NCBI GenBank assembly: GCA_033032865.1
Contig: JAWHQI010000049.1
Coordinates: forward strand, 7,750,001-7,814,000
DNA length: 64,000 nt
Origin: Dactylorhiza incarnata
Taxonomy: Eukaryota; Streptophyta; Magnoliopsida; Asparagales; Orchidaceae
Direction: 5' to 3'
Positions 21,533-33,179 of this stretch are shown here, piece after piece. Position numbers and translations under genes: made by a program. How positions within the stretch are numbered: the stretch's first letter is position 1; each line of letters starts with the position of its first letter. The notes under the pieces are model-generated. The model had not been told where the DNA came from. It ran no database searches and worked only from the letters and a program-made list of their open reading frames with translations.

Positions 21533-23660
21533 CACCCCCATACATACCTGTTTGCGTGTCCCGAGCAAACAATTCCTAAGTAGATGGGGAAAGAAAAGTA
21601 GCTGGCTTAAAATTACACACGGAGTACCATGCGAAGTCATATGCTCACGTGCAAAGAAGAGTAATAGAGAGGATTTCTAATTATACTCAGTAGTTTATAC
21701 ATTTCTAAAAGAGTAAATATCTATTACTACTACTTATATGGGGAATCATGGTGAATCACCCTGTAACACATACGGAGAAAGTAAACTAAACACTGAGATG
21801 AGCATTGCCAAAGATCAGGGTTCAGGATAAACTCAACCGAAATTCATCGGTGTCGGTGACCATAAGCTCGTCCGGTCACATTCTCTCCACAACACTAGAT
21901 TGGTTCACTGCACGAGTCAGTAGGACTTTTTACGATTAAACTGGGGCTTGAGTTGCAGTGAGGTAAACAAAAAGGCTAACTGCACCTAAGCCAAATGAGC
22001 ATAGAATACAACTACCCAAGCGCCACAATACAATACAAGTGCACTACACCCCCAGACTTAGACTTTTGCAACCTGGGTGTGTGCACCGCCTACTCACAAT
22101 ACATATTTTACAAATGATTTTCAATTCGGCCTTTTTCTCTTTTTATTTCAAGATAGGCAATTTTCTGTTCTTTTCTTCCTTTTCTCTTCATCTTTTCTTT
22201 TTCCTTTTTATTTCAGGAAATTTTACATCAACACAACCATATTCACATAATTACACCACAATCAACATCCCAAAAGAAAATGATAAAATAACTAGAGCTC
22301 AAATTCAGGTATGCGACTAGGATCGACTTTTTGGCTTTGGTGAGAGATATATGGAGCTGAATCAAAAGGAAGGGATAGGCACAACGGGGCTAGCAAGGGT
22401 AGATAGTAGGACTGAAATAAAAGCTCAACCGGGCCAATGATATGGCCTAATTCACTCTTATGCAAACGAGCTATCCTATGCCCATGCTTCAAGAATCACT
22501 TGGGGCATGTTCTTAGTCATCGAGAAAGATTTTCCTTCCTCCCGACTCAAGCAATACGAGTCTAGTGATAATTTACACACATCCCTATGCTACCGTTTGA
22601 TTCAAACCGCATTCACCACTATGAGTAGAGTAAACAACATTTACACTATAGAAATATACAAAACTATAAGTTTAAAGAAAAATCAAATCTACATAAATTC
22701 CTATGCGAGAAGGAAGCACTCGACTAGAAGCACTGCTGGAGTCAACATTTTACTCCGTCTCACAATCCTAAGCCAGCACCTAAACTTTCCCATTAAAGCA
22801 AAAGAATTAAATTCAATTCAGAGCACGCATACAGATGAGTATGCGCTCAAGTGGGTGAGGAAAGAAAATACGAGAAATAGAAATTTTCAATTTTTTGAAA
22901 AATGGAGCAAAATTGAAGAATAAATACTAACGTAAATGCATAAAGTGTGAGTGTTCAGGCAATTTGGGTAACACGATCTATCTACCCCCCAGACTTAAAC
23001 TAAGCATTGCCCTCAATGCAATAAAAATGAAAACATGAGAGGGGTACATAAAAATGAGAGGATAGAGATGTGTTACCAAATGCCCTACTAAGGGGCATTG
23101 TCGGAAGTGTGGTAATCCTAGTTGGACTGTACCCAATTCCTGTATAAGATATGCTACCTGCGGCAGTGACTATACTCCAGATCCTACAAAAGATTAGAAA
23201 AAGAATGAAATATGCAATAATAGAGATACACTGGGGTGCCTCCCATGAGCACTTTGTTTAACGTCCTTGAGCTGGACCAGTAGATGCACACGACCAGCTG
23301 CTGCAGCAAAAAAATGAGAAAGGAATAGGGTTCATGCGCAATTGGACTGCATGAGGGTTTAAAAGCAAACCAAGATCCCGATCACGACCAATGGTCATGC
23401 GTTTTCTAATAGCGTGCATGGACGGTGGTCGTGCACCAAGGAAAAACAACATGGATCTGGTTTTTGTTCTAAATGCCTCGCGGGTCTAAAAAGGCACAAA
23501 ACCAATATTCTCGGGGCTAGCAGAAATGAGTATTGACTCCACACAATGAGGATAAGCAAAAATAAACTCATAAAAACTAAAAATAACGTAAACAAAATAA
23601 ATATACTATGTATAACTGTTGGGTTTTGTTGTCTCCCAACACGACTTATTCTTTGACCTG
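21533..23660 (-). other. Element C 3' non-coding region, hairpins and purine tracts
   Basis: No gene. Next to the LTR are the purine tract (plus-strand CACCCCCATACATACC) and hairpin GTTTGC-TCGGGACAC-GCAAAC (21533-21575). A second tract is at about 22047, and a third at about 22985 preceded in element sense by the hairpin CATTG-AGGG-CAATG. Blocks 21770-21905 and 22310-22560 match elements A and B. Confidence 0.75.
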
Positions 23661-23666
23661 CAAAGG

Positions 23667-24056
23667 TTAGCTTATTGGAGTATGAAAAAGTAAATGTATA
23701 GGAAATTGTTCTAGTATGCGCGTCGGTAATGGATACTGGTATGGAGATAGAACAATTACCCCTCTACCATGATAATTATAGTTATACCTTCGTCCAGCAG
23801 GTAGAGGGTATAAAATTATATAACGGATGGCCTGGTCCATCAGTGTGCCTTCGTCCACCTGCGGAAAGAGATGAGTTAAAATATTAGAAGTATTCTCTTT
23901 AACAAACTCAGCCTGCAATAATGGAGAGGGATGCACAGTGTCCGCCTGAAATATGTGAAGAAGATTTTCCTGCACAGACTCGGACATAGAAGGGGGGTTA
24001 AGAAATAAAATGGATGAAATGCATACATTTTCAGAATTTTGGCAAGTGGTCCCGGT
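23667..24056 (-). pseudogene. Element C zinc-knuckle protein, C-terminal part
   Basis: Downstream half of the element C protein, cut from its front half by E1 insertion. If E1 and one TSD copy are ignored, the frame continues without a stop from 47982 into this segment. It carries an acidic region (QVDEGTLMDQ) and the C-terminal YIILYPLPAG...YNYHGRGV motif, which matches the end of the element A protein (YFLFPLPV...YYYLGRGV). Shared motifs in two divergent families point to past selection on this protein. Function unknown. Confidence 0.7.
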
Positions 24057-25081
24057 TGTTGGATCTGTAGGCGCTCTTAGAGGGGGTGGGGGTGAATAAG
24101 GGATTTAAAAAACTTATGTTATATTTTGTTATATTTGAAAATATAAGAGATTAAGATAAGAAATCAAGAAAATAAAAATGAGTCATCATTTTATTAATAT
24201 GAAAAGAAGAGTTTACAAAACTTGATTTCTTATAATGCTAGAAATCGGAGGAGAATAATAAAACTCTTTTTTGTTTTCTATCCCGACTCGTATCCCCACG
24301 AACCGGTGGCCCTAGCCTATCCTTCCCCGAATACGGCCTCAAGCCGCTCTAGCCAATCCTTTCCCGGATATGGCCTCGAGCACCCCCTAGACCTACACCC
24401 TAGACCCAGTCGCCAACACAAGGTGAATTTTTGCCTTAAGTCCTACCCAGACCTAGTCGCCAACATGAGGCGAATTCTCAAACAGTTTACAAAAAATATG
24501 AAATGACAATAATAAAAACTCCCTCTAAGAAGCTTCTAAAGTCAGAAATGAAGGATCGCTGTAGAATAAGCGAGGATGAAGCGATCGCCCTTTGGATATA
24601 GCGTGATGAAGCCCTCCTTCAGAAACTCTCTAAGCTTTTGGTGGGAGATCAACTCTCGGCCACATAAGGCTATGGACACTAAAACTCTCTTCAACTTGTG
24701 TGTTGAAAATGAGATAAGAGGCCTCCTTTTATAGGAGTGAGCGCTAGTGCCTGCCGCGGACGCTATCCCCATTTAGGAATTATTATACGTGGAAACCATG
24801 TCGTATTGCCTCTTGTGCTCCGCTCTACCGCCTGTGCTATCCGCTAGCACATTCTAAAGATGCTCCCGGAATTTGACTAATCATAGCTAGCGTCTGCTCT
24901 AGGTGCTACCGCCGGCGCTAGTGGGCATGTTGGAATTTTGGGTTCGAATCTTAGGGCAACCTTCTTATGTTATCCTTGAGTCACATGGACTTATTTCCTG
25001 CACACTTAAGCACACAAGATCAAATACACATACGATATGTTATTCTCAAACCTAAGAGATGCGGAAGACCATGCTTCAACA
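24057..25081 (-). repeat. E1 3' LTR
   Basis: 1,025 bp. Ends TGTTGGATCTG...GCTTCAACA on the plus strand, with a TATA-like TATAAAAGG on the minus strand at about 24725-24733. GCGC/CTAGCGC-type palindromic motifs lie upstream of it in element sense (24740-24935). Confidence 0.9.
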
Positions 25082-27329
25082 AACTCCTACTTTTGATAAT
25101 AACAAATCCATTAATGATAAATCAGAGCATTAGTATATAAGCATGATGAAACCTACTTGTGTGTGTGTGAAAGAGATGACTTAGGATAATGTCAATTTAA
25201 GTATTTAGAATTGCTCCCCCTAAAGACATGCTCCCCCTATGTGAATGCTCCCCTAATATGTAAGCTATCATCTTAATCATTAGTCATGTTAGTTTTCCCA
25301 TTTAATAATGATTAGTATTTATCATGTTAGTTCTCCCCCCTATTGTTATTAGCAAAAGTGGGCAAGGAAGCAACAGACATAAAAAGAGGATTTTTTTGAT
25401 CAAAAGATAAGGCATGATCGAGCTTTTTAGAGGAAATGAAATGATAAGGAGTTTTAAGCATTAAAATAGATCAGAGTTTTTAGCATAAATATTTTCATAG
25501 AAATAGATCAGAGTTTTGTAGCATAAGGAGAACAATATAACATTTACCAAGCAAGTCTCCCACATTGTTGAAGAAAAGGAATTCTGTGTTTTAAGACTTG
25601 AGATAAGCATAAAAAACACAAGGTAAAAGTTATATGGTAATGTTGCAGAAGACTCATAGAAATACAAGAAACATCTTTTTGTAAACATGACGATTCATAA
25701 TAAGAAATATAAGTGAAAGTCCAAAAAGATAAGATGTTTTTGAAGATCATTTTTCTTTTAGAATCTTTACAGATTACCAGAAAGTAACCAAGCATGAAAG
25801 AAGGATATCAAAAAGAAAACTACCACAATGTAATTTATAATTCATAAATTCAAAATATGCCAAACATAGTGGAGAGCATGCTAGGTTATCTTAGTGCATT
25901 TTATATATAATGAGAGTATAGAATTTTAGCATAAGGATCCAATACTCATGAGAAGAAGTGTTATGGAAGATAATGATGTGCACATAAGTGTATTTTGAAG
26001 AGACTAAACAAATGATTTAATCAAAAAAATACAAGACAAACGTAGAGTAAAGTGCACAATAAAACACAAATAATTTTACTTCCACACCCTTCAACGCACA
26101 TAGAAAAGAACAAGTGGTGTAAAGAAAAAACATTTATGGTTTGCACAAGACACTTTACTATTCTTTCCAAGGTGCTCAACCTCACAATGCTCATTAAGAC
26201 TTATCAAGAGGTTCAAGTAGTACTTGGCAGAGTTATCTGTGTCATTTTCTTTCATTCATTTTTTTGTTTTGTACAAAGTTCTCCGAATACACTTGTTTTG
26301 CAAACCAATGAAGTTTTGAAAGCACAACCACTTTTCTTAATTTTAAGAGTGCAAATAAAAGTAGTATAGGTAAGATACTTGTGCAAATTTAATTTATTGT
26401 ACAATTACAATACACCAGCAAACATTCTTAGATTAGAATCACATGTAAACTTTTGCCAAAAGTGAGTGAATAATATCATTATCAATAATAAAACATTTAC
26501 TAATACTTAGAGACATGCTAAGCTTAGTTCTACACAACACTTTTTCAATACAATTTATGCATATGTGATTAGATATATCAAAGCATGATAAAAAAATGTT
26601 CAATGTAGATTGAAAAAATGAATTTCAACATTGTAGAAGGTCTAAATGAAAGATTAAACCATGCTTGATATGACAATAAAATCCATAAAAATTTTCGAGA
26701 TTTTATAAAATTGTTAGAAAGTTTGAACTCTTATAATTGATCTTGGACTTCCCGAGGTCTACCCTATGAGGGGTTCGCCCGGTACTAGGAGATGTGATGG
26801 GATGATATCCCAAATCTCCCATTCGCAAGATACATGTAAATAGAAAAGTTTAAGTTAAAAATGATTTTTGATAATTCTTTGTTTTATATTTTTGTATTTG
26901 ATTTTTACATATAGGAATAGAAATCAGACACATAAACAAAGAAAGGGAGTGAAAAAATATTTTTTGTAATTTGACTTTCGTATTTTTGTATTTTGATTTT
27001 TCAAAAATCAATTCAAAACAGAAATGCAAAAATAAGTAGCACATATAATAGAGCATATTTTTAGGGGTTTTCCAAAAATTTAAAAATACAGAAAATCAGA
27101 CAGGTGTGCTAGCGTCGGCGCTAGCGCTAGCCCGGGAAACAGTACACTAAATTTTAGGATTTTGAAAAATCTAATTTTTGATATTGGTTAAGTGTCCAAA
27201 GGTTAGTTTTATGCAGAAATTTTAGAAGATTTAAAGATGTTTAGAAATGTAAAATTTGCATAAAACCATTGCGTTTAAGAATGTGATTTATCCTGAAAGA
27301 TCTTGGACACCTAATTCAAGTCGTAATAG
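25082..27329 (-). other. E1 3' non-coding region with repeated purine tracts
   Basis: 2.2 kb, AT-rich, no gene. Plus-strand CTCCCCCTA-type tracts at about 25214, 25230, 25247 and 25333 are, in element sense, repeated TAGGGGGAG polypurine tracts. Multiple purine tracts are a known Sirevirus feature. The shared hairpin module is at 26743-26832. The region matches 62231-64000 of E2. Confidence 0.75.
26743..26832 (-). ncRNA. Shared structured module, copy in E1
   Basis: Plus strand: GGACTTCCCGAGGTCTACCC, a loop, GGGGTTCGC, then TAGGAGAT...GGGATGATATCCC...ATCTCC. The outer stem GGAGAT/ATCTCC and inner stem GGGAT/ATCCC are perfect. It lies ~0.5 kb after pol in the 3' non-coding region. In element sense its end (GGGTAGACCTCGGGAAGTCC) resembles the 3' end of 5S rRNA; that resemblance is short and tentative. 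Confidence 0.55.
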
Positions 27330-27979
27330 TCAAAATCTTGCATCGGGGAGAGGTTTAGTGAATATGTCAGCAAGTTGGGAGTCCGTACAATTGAAACTTA
27401 CTTTTACATGCTCTTTCTTAATATAATCCCTAATGAAATGATGAAGAACATCTATGTGTTTGGATCTAGATTGGTGTACGGGATTATTTGTAAGATCCAT
27501 GATACTTTTGTTGTCACATTTGAGATCAATGTTTTTGAGATGAAAACCAAAATCCTCTAGAGTTTGGCTCATCCATAAAGCTTGTGCACAACAACTCCCA
27601 AGAGCGATGTATTCGGCCTCCGTGGTGGAGAGTGCAACCGAAGATTATTTCCTACTAGAACAAGCAACTAATGAGGGTCCTAAAAAGTGACAAGTACCGC
27701 TAGTGCTTTTATGATCTAGTGAACATTCGACGTAATCTGAATCGGAATAGCCGTGAAGTGCAAATGAATCATTGTGTGGGTACCATAATCCTAATTTAGA
27801 TGACCCTAATAGATAATGAAAAATATGTTTTACCGCATTTAAATGAGATTCTTTTGGATTGGATTGAAAGCGAGCACATAAACATACGATAAACATAATA
27901 TCTGGTCTAGATGCACATAAGTAAAGAAGAGATCCAATCATACCTCTATATAAAGTTTGATCAATAGAAATTCCAGATT
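27330..27979 (-). pseudogene. pol: E1 RNase H
   Basis: Two frames (27941-27645 and 27572-27330) cover the copia RNase H. The first has YSDSDYVECSLDHKSTSG, which in E2 reads YSDSDYAGCS. The end has HIDVLHHFIRDYI and DIFTKPL, the conserved copia C-terminus. The frames are separated by a stop after SSRK (about 27645). RNase H would remove the RNA strand during cDNA synthesis. Confidence 0.85.
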
Positions 27980-28927
27980 TATATTTTCCTAATTTTAAAG
28001 AAGCACTAATAGGTGTAGAAGCTTGTTTAAGATTTTCAAATCCAAATCATTTAAGCATATCATGAACATATTTTGTTTGGCAAATAAAGATACCATCATC
28101 TCATTGTGAAATTTGAAAACCAAGAAAATAAGAGAGTTATCCTACAAGACTCATTTCAAATTCAATTTTCATTACTAAGACTACTTCATTACACAACTCT
28201 TCATTAGTGGCTCCAAAAATGATATCATCAACATATAATTGTAAAATAATTAAATCGTTATTATTATGCTTAATGAAGAGTGTGTTGTCGGCACTTCCCA
28301 TGACATAACCGTGCTTTAACAAAAAATAATGCAAGTTTATCATAACATGCACGAGGCGCTAGTTTTAAAGCATAAAACGCTTTTTCTAATTTAAAACATC
28401 ATTTGGAAATTTTTCATTTATAAAACCAGGGGGTTGTTCTACGGAAACTTCTTCTTTTATAAACCCGTTTAAAAAAGAACTTTTAGCATCCATTTGAAAT
28501 AATTTTATCCTTTTAAAACTCACAAATGCCAAAAATGTTCGTATATTTCTAAGCGAGCAACGGGTGCAAAAGTTTCTTCAAAATCTACACCCTCGATTTG
28601 AGAAAAGCCTTGAGCGACTAAGCGAGCTTTATTTCTTATAATCCTAGATTCACCATCTAATTTATTTTTAAAGATCCATTTTTTGCCTACAACGGGTTGA
28701 TTAGATGGACGTTCTATTAAGTTCCACACTTTATTTCTTTCAAATTTATCTAACTCTTCATTCTTAGCCAAAAACCAAAATTCGTCATTTAAAGCGGTTG
28801 AAACGTTTTTAGGTTCAATTTCGGAAACAAAGCAAATATTTGAAAATGTTTCATGAAGAGAAGATCGAGTTCTTACCCCAATAGATGGTTCCCCAATAAC
28901 TAGCTCCTTTGAATGTTTTTAAGAAGT
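27980..28927 (-). pseudogene. pol: E1 reverse transcriptase
   Basis: Broken copia RT. Frame 28771-28520 carries [14 protein letters not shown] and [20 protein letters not shown]. The next block includes LFQMDAKSSFLNG with the first catalytic Asp present (about 28490). Frame 28352-28137 carries the active-site LYVDDIIFG. Several stops and frameshifts separate the parts. It keeps catalytic residues that E2 has lost. Confidence 0.87.
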
Positions 28928-29320
28928 TTAAGATGCTTGGGGCACATATTCATCTTCCTTGGCCTCCTCCTCCTCTTCTTTGGAAGGTTCCTCTTCGTCG
29001 TGCTCCAAAGATGGCAAAGGTTCATCATTTGTACCTGTAGGAAGTCTTTCTACACAAGAAATAAATTCATCAAATTTTACAATAATAGACTCTTCAACCT
29101 TACTCGTTCTTTTGTTAAATATTCTATAAGCTTTACTAGTTGAAGAGTATCCAAGAAATATTCCTTCATCATTATTTTCATCAAACTTTCCTAAGGCATC
29201 TTTTGTATTTAGAATAAAACATTTACAACCAAATACTTTAAAATATGATACGTTAGGTTTCTTGTGATAATATAGTTCATATGGTGTGAGATTTAAAGAT
29301 GGATGAAGCATGACTCTATT
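28928..29320 (-). pseudogene. pol: E1 integrase C-terminal part and integrase-RT linker
   Basis: Minus-strand frame from the hAT junction to a stop at 28928. NRVMLHPSLNLTPYELYY and FKVFGCKCFILNT are conserved copia integrase C-terminal blocks, followed by FLGYSSTSKAYRIFN and an acidic linker (EEPSKEEEEEAKEDE). The reading frame seems to begin further right, but those first residues come from the hAT element. The catalytic core is on the far side of the nest (44492-45099). Confidence 0.85.
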
Positions 29321-29376
29321 TAGGGGTGTGCGCAGTGCGGTTTGGTGCGATTTTCGTCCAAACCGCAACCACTCCA

Positions 29377-29518
29377 TGATGAGTAATTTATTTACTCATC
29401 TTTTAGTATAGTTTTATTATTAATTTAATATGAAATTATGTCTTTTATCAAAATTATATCATATAAATCTTTCATATTTTAATTTCATAAGCTAACTTAA
29501 GTTTATTTTGTGTTTTCA
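29377..29518 (+). repeat. Inverted extra copy of the B LTR terminus
   Basis: These 142 bp are the reverse complement of 31000-31141 with very few differences. They sit beyond the normal end of the 3' LTR and are joined to it through AACT, bases that belong to the primer-site side of the other LTR. The target duplication encloses this piece, so it came in with the element. Confidence 0.85.
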
Positions 29519-29521
29519 ACT

Positions 29522-31141
29522 TGATGGACAAAACTATGCTTGCAAACGACAACGGCAAGTGTACCGTATCGAATGTAGTATAGGTTATTAAAACAAGGTC
29601 GTATTAGACTCGGGGCGGTTGAGTACTCTTACTTCAAGAAAATCTCAATTATTTTATTAATTAAAACTTGAGGTTGGTTTTGCAAATGGAAAATAAAAAT
29701 AAGAATTAAAAAGAAGAGTAAAAAGGGTAGCACTCGATCTTCGAATCACCGCGGAATAAAGAATAAGAAGAAGAAATAAAATCATCTCTTACTAAAATAA
29801 CTTTGACCATGGGGATTCCCGAAATATGAACGTACCTTGGGTTGAGGATACTCCCAACTAAGATTAGGAATATCTACTGAATTTTCATTCAATAATCGAT
29901 AACCCAATACTTGCTTTACGAGATGAATCCCACTATTGGATTTGACTCCAATCCGGGAGATTTATGTCATCCTCATTTGAGGGTTGCATGCAACTCTATT
30001 TATCCTTGAATGATAGATTCGCCTTACGAGCTTGTTCGGCCAACTAAAGAACGAAAACAAGAACGAGAATTATATATCGAAAATATAATCTCATTTCATT
30101 AGAATCAAGGATAAATCTTAAGCGTTTTTAGAAAAGAGAAAGGGCAATTCTAAATTACTTCAAAACCAATATTATTCCTTGGATCATCTCGATCGAGTAC
30201 TAATAGAGATTTTAGGCACTCATTGAGATTGATGAATTAAAGAAAATAAAAGAATACATGAAGAGGTGAGAAAGAAATGAGAGAATAAAATAACTATTTT
30301 ATTAAATTGCTAAGAAAGTTACAAGCTAGGAATTGAAGATTACAAACTATTGAAATGAAAATACAATTGCAAAATGAAAGGAGCATAAGAACTACTAAAA
30401 CATGAAATTAAAGACATGAAAATGAAAGTTCTAATCCTAATAATTCCTCTTTAAACATCTGCTGGAGCTGGCTTTATATAGCTGAAAAGTTGAGGTTACA
30501 CGCCCTTGGTCACGCCCGTGACCAAGAGCGTGTAAGGGGCATGATCGAAGCAGCAGCGGAGAGGGTGCATTATGGAGTAAATGCGAGCATTTCAGCCATG
30601 TCACACCCTAGGTCACGGGCGTGAACTCACGCCCGTGACCTGGGGTGTGTAATCTTAAAATCTGGCTTCTGGCGGGAATCTTCGGCGGGAAGGAGCGCGA
30701 GGCGAGTCATGCCTGTGACTGAATGTCACGCCCCCTGGTCACGCCTGTGATCGAGGGTGTGTAACTTTAATTGACGTGTCAGGCGTGTTCTGGGAGCTGG
30801 AGTCGAGTCGCGGCCGTGACATTGGGTCACGCCCTTGGTCACGCCCGTGACCTTGGGCGTGTACATGGCGAATTCTTCACGGAACGACCCCGAGGTGGCG
30901 GAAGCAGGTCTGGAACACCGCGCAGGTTACACGCCCATTGGTCACACCCGTGACCTGGGGCGTGTAAATGTGCTTTTTGCTCCAAATGTCCAGAAAACCT
31001 GAAAACACAAAATAAACTTAAGTTAGCTTATGAAATTAAAATATGAAAGATTTATATGATATAATTTAGATAAAAGACATAATTTCATATTAAAATAATA
31101 ATAAAACTATACTAAAAGATGAGTAAATAAATTACTCATCA
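29522..31141 (-). repeat. Element B 3' LTR
   Basis: 1,620 bp, plus-strand ends TGATGGAC...CTCATCA. It contains a TATA box (TATATAAAG on minus, 30472-30480) directly downstream, in element sense, of a palindrome array (30496-30967). Confidence 0.92.
30496..30967 (-). promoter_or_regulatory. Palindrome array upstream of TATA, element B 3' LTR
   Basis: Repeated GGTCACGCCCGTGACC palindromes and TACACGCCC/GGGCGTGTA pairs, about seven clusters, ending 16 bp from the TATA box in element orientation. The equivalent array in the other LTR (35799-36213, 43372-43401) is interrupted by D1. Confidence 0.75.
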
Positions 31142-32800
31142 AACACCCCCATACTTACTCGTTTGCTAGTCCCGAGCAAACAACTTTTCATAGGTGTAGA
31201 GAAATTTAAGTACTAGAAAAAGAAATTTGAGCTCAAGGAATAAAAATGCGAAGTATTACGCCTACGTGTAGACATCCTAGTAGAAAGACCTATTCAGCAT
31301 AACGATTAGCTTATAATTTACAAAAATGCGATTTAACATATTGCTTTTACTTTTAAGTTGAAAGTTCGGTAAATTCTCGAATGCTATTCAGGGAGCGGGT
31401 AGCGTGTTTTCTAAGATCAATATTACCCAAAATCGAGTTTCGGGATAGCCTCCAAAGAAATCCATCAATGACGATGGCCATAGGCTTGCCCGTTCGCACT
31501 CTCTCCACTACACGAGTATAATGTCATAGCTTAAAGATCAAAAGGGCTTTCATTAGGAGTGAAACTTGGCTTAGGTATATGATTTGCGATTGGAAATCAA
31601 AGAGATAAAATATGACGGCTAAGGATCACACTAAACCAAGGTGAGAGTAAAATTATCAAAATTTAAACCTCGCATAAGAGTTGTCATGAAGCAAATCATA
31701 CAAAAACTCTCTTATTTTTCAAGCATAAGGCCATGAATAATTTTCTTTATTTTTTTCACAGTTGGCCAATAATTTTTCATATATATTTTTTTATATTCTT
31801 TTTTTTAATAGCTCCGAATAAGAAGTTGTAATTTCCTTATTTTCATAATTGAACCCATTGCAGAATTTTAATAAATCTCAAATATTTAGTGTGATCATGG
31901 GCTAGATGTTTTGGCTTTGGTGAAAATGAAAGGTGGAGGTAGCAAAGGAAAAAAAGGGAAGGCCCAAAGTGTTAAGCAATGAAATTTTTGTTAAAGGTGG
32001 GTAAACAGGCACAACGATCAAAAGATGGCCTAAATCACTTCTAAAAACTATGACAAACCTATGTAAATGCTTCGAGAATCGCTAGAGGCAAGTTCTAGCC
32101 ATCTAGAGAGAATACCCTTCCGTTCAAAATGTGTAATATTTCTCTAGTAAGCTTCTACGTACTCACCTGAATTATTCTCAAATTCTACCGGATTCAAGGT
32201 AAGAGTAAAACAAAATTATCTTCTCGCAGTTAGAAAAACATAAATCTAATTTTATGCTGAATTGTTAATTTGACATAGAATTCTACAAACGCGTGCGCTT
32301 AACTAGGAACACTGCACGAGTCAACAATTTTATTCCAAAATTCAAAATCTAATGAAGTATAAAAATTCCCTATGACACTATACAAAAGCAAATCTACTAA
32401 GGATTTTGCAAATAAGTAAGTATAAAAGTTCAGCAAAAAATTTTAATTATTATTTTTTCTTCTTGGACTTCCCAAGGTCAACCCGGTGAAGGGCTCGCAA
32501 GGTAATAGAGGCTGTGATGGGAATTCAAGCCCAAAGCGTCCTTTCCAAGAAATTTTATTTTTGTTAGATAGAAAATATTTATGTATTTTTATATATTTTT
32601 CAAAAAAATAAAAAGAAATATAAAGAAAGCAATGCTACACCCCCATACTTAGAATTAAACATTGTCCTCAATGTTTAAAACTAAGTATGAAGAATACTTG
32701 AAAGAAAAAAAAAACTTTAAAAGAAAAATACATAAAAATAGTGATAAGCAAGGGGTGCCTCCCAAGAGCGCTTTCTTTTTCCCGTCTTTAAGCTAGACGG
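31142..32800 (-). other. Element B 3' non-coding region
   Basis: No gene. Beside the LTR lies the purine tract (plus CACCCCCATACTTACTCG) with hairpin GTTTGC-TCGGGACTA-GCAAAC. Block 31385-31515 and block 31905-32130 match A and C. A second tract at about 32640 (CACCCCCATACTTAG) is preceded in element sense by hairpin CATTG-AGGA-CAATG. A copy of the shared module is at 32463-32551. Confidence 0.75.
32463..32551 (-). ncRNA. Shared structured module, 3' copy in element B
   Basis: GGACTTCCCAAGGTCAACCC, loop, AGGGCTCGC, then GAGGCT...GGG...GCCC...AGCGTC. The outer stem GAGGCT/AGCGTC pairs with one G-G mismatch. It lies between the coding part and the purine tracts. Confidence 0.5.
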
Positions 32801-33179
32801 TTAGTGTTAGGAAAAAGGAAATCTAAAAGAGAGGTGGACAAGCAACTCCCTTAATTCGCGCTGAAGTGCATGAGCCGGCGCCAGTCGCACGACTACTCCT
32901 CCGTTTATCTTGTGATTCTCCTTTTGTCCTTGAATTTGAAAATATAAATCCAAATCACCAATACATACCTGAGGTGATTTGGAAAAATAAAGATGAGCGG
33001 CATATGGATCATTGATTATTTGGGGTGGCAACGGCTCATCCTTAACCTGAAAATTATTAGAATAAAGAGAATCACAAATAACGAGTCAGAAAATTTTTCG
33101 CAAGGAGGAGGTTCTTGCGAAAATATAAGATTAAGCTCCGGCTGTTCCTTTTCTAAAATAAAATTTTCATTAGGAAAAT

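Noticed and set aside
22507..22923. 138-codon plus-strand frame in element C
   Set aside because: Antisense to C and lies over the non-coding block shared with A and B; no protein similarity is visible.
26743..26832. Shared module as a functional 5S rRNA or tRNA gene
   Set aside because: Only ~20 nt resemble 5S, box A and the intermediate element are missing, and no cloverleaf or Pol III terminator is convincing.
28913..29143. Plus-strand reading frame
   Set aside because: Antisense shadow of the E1 integrase-RT linker.
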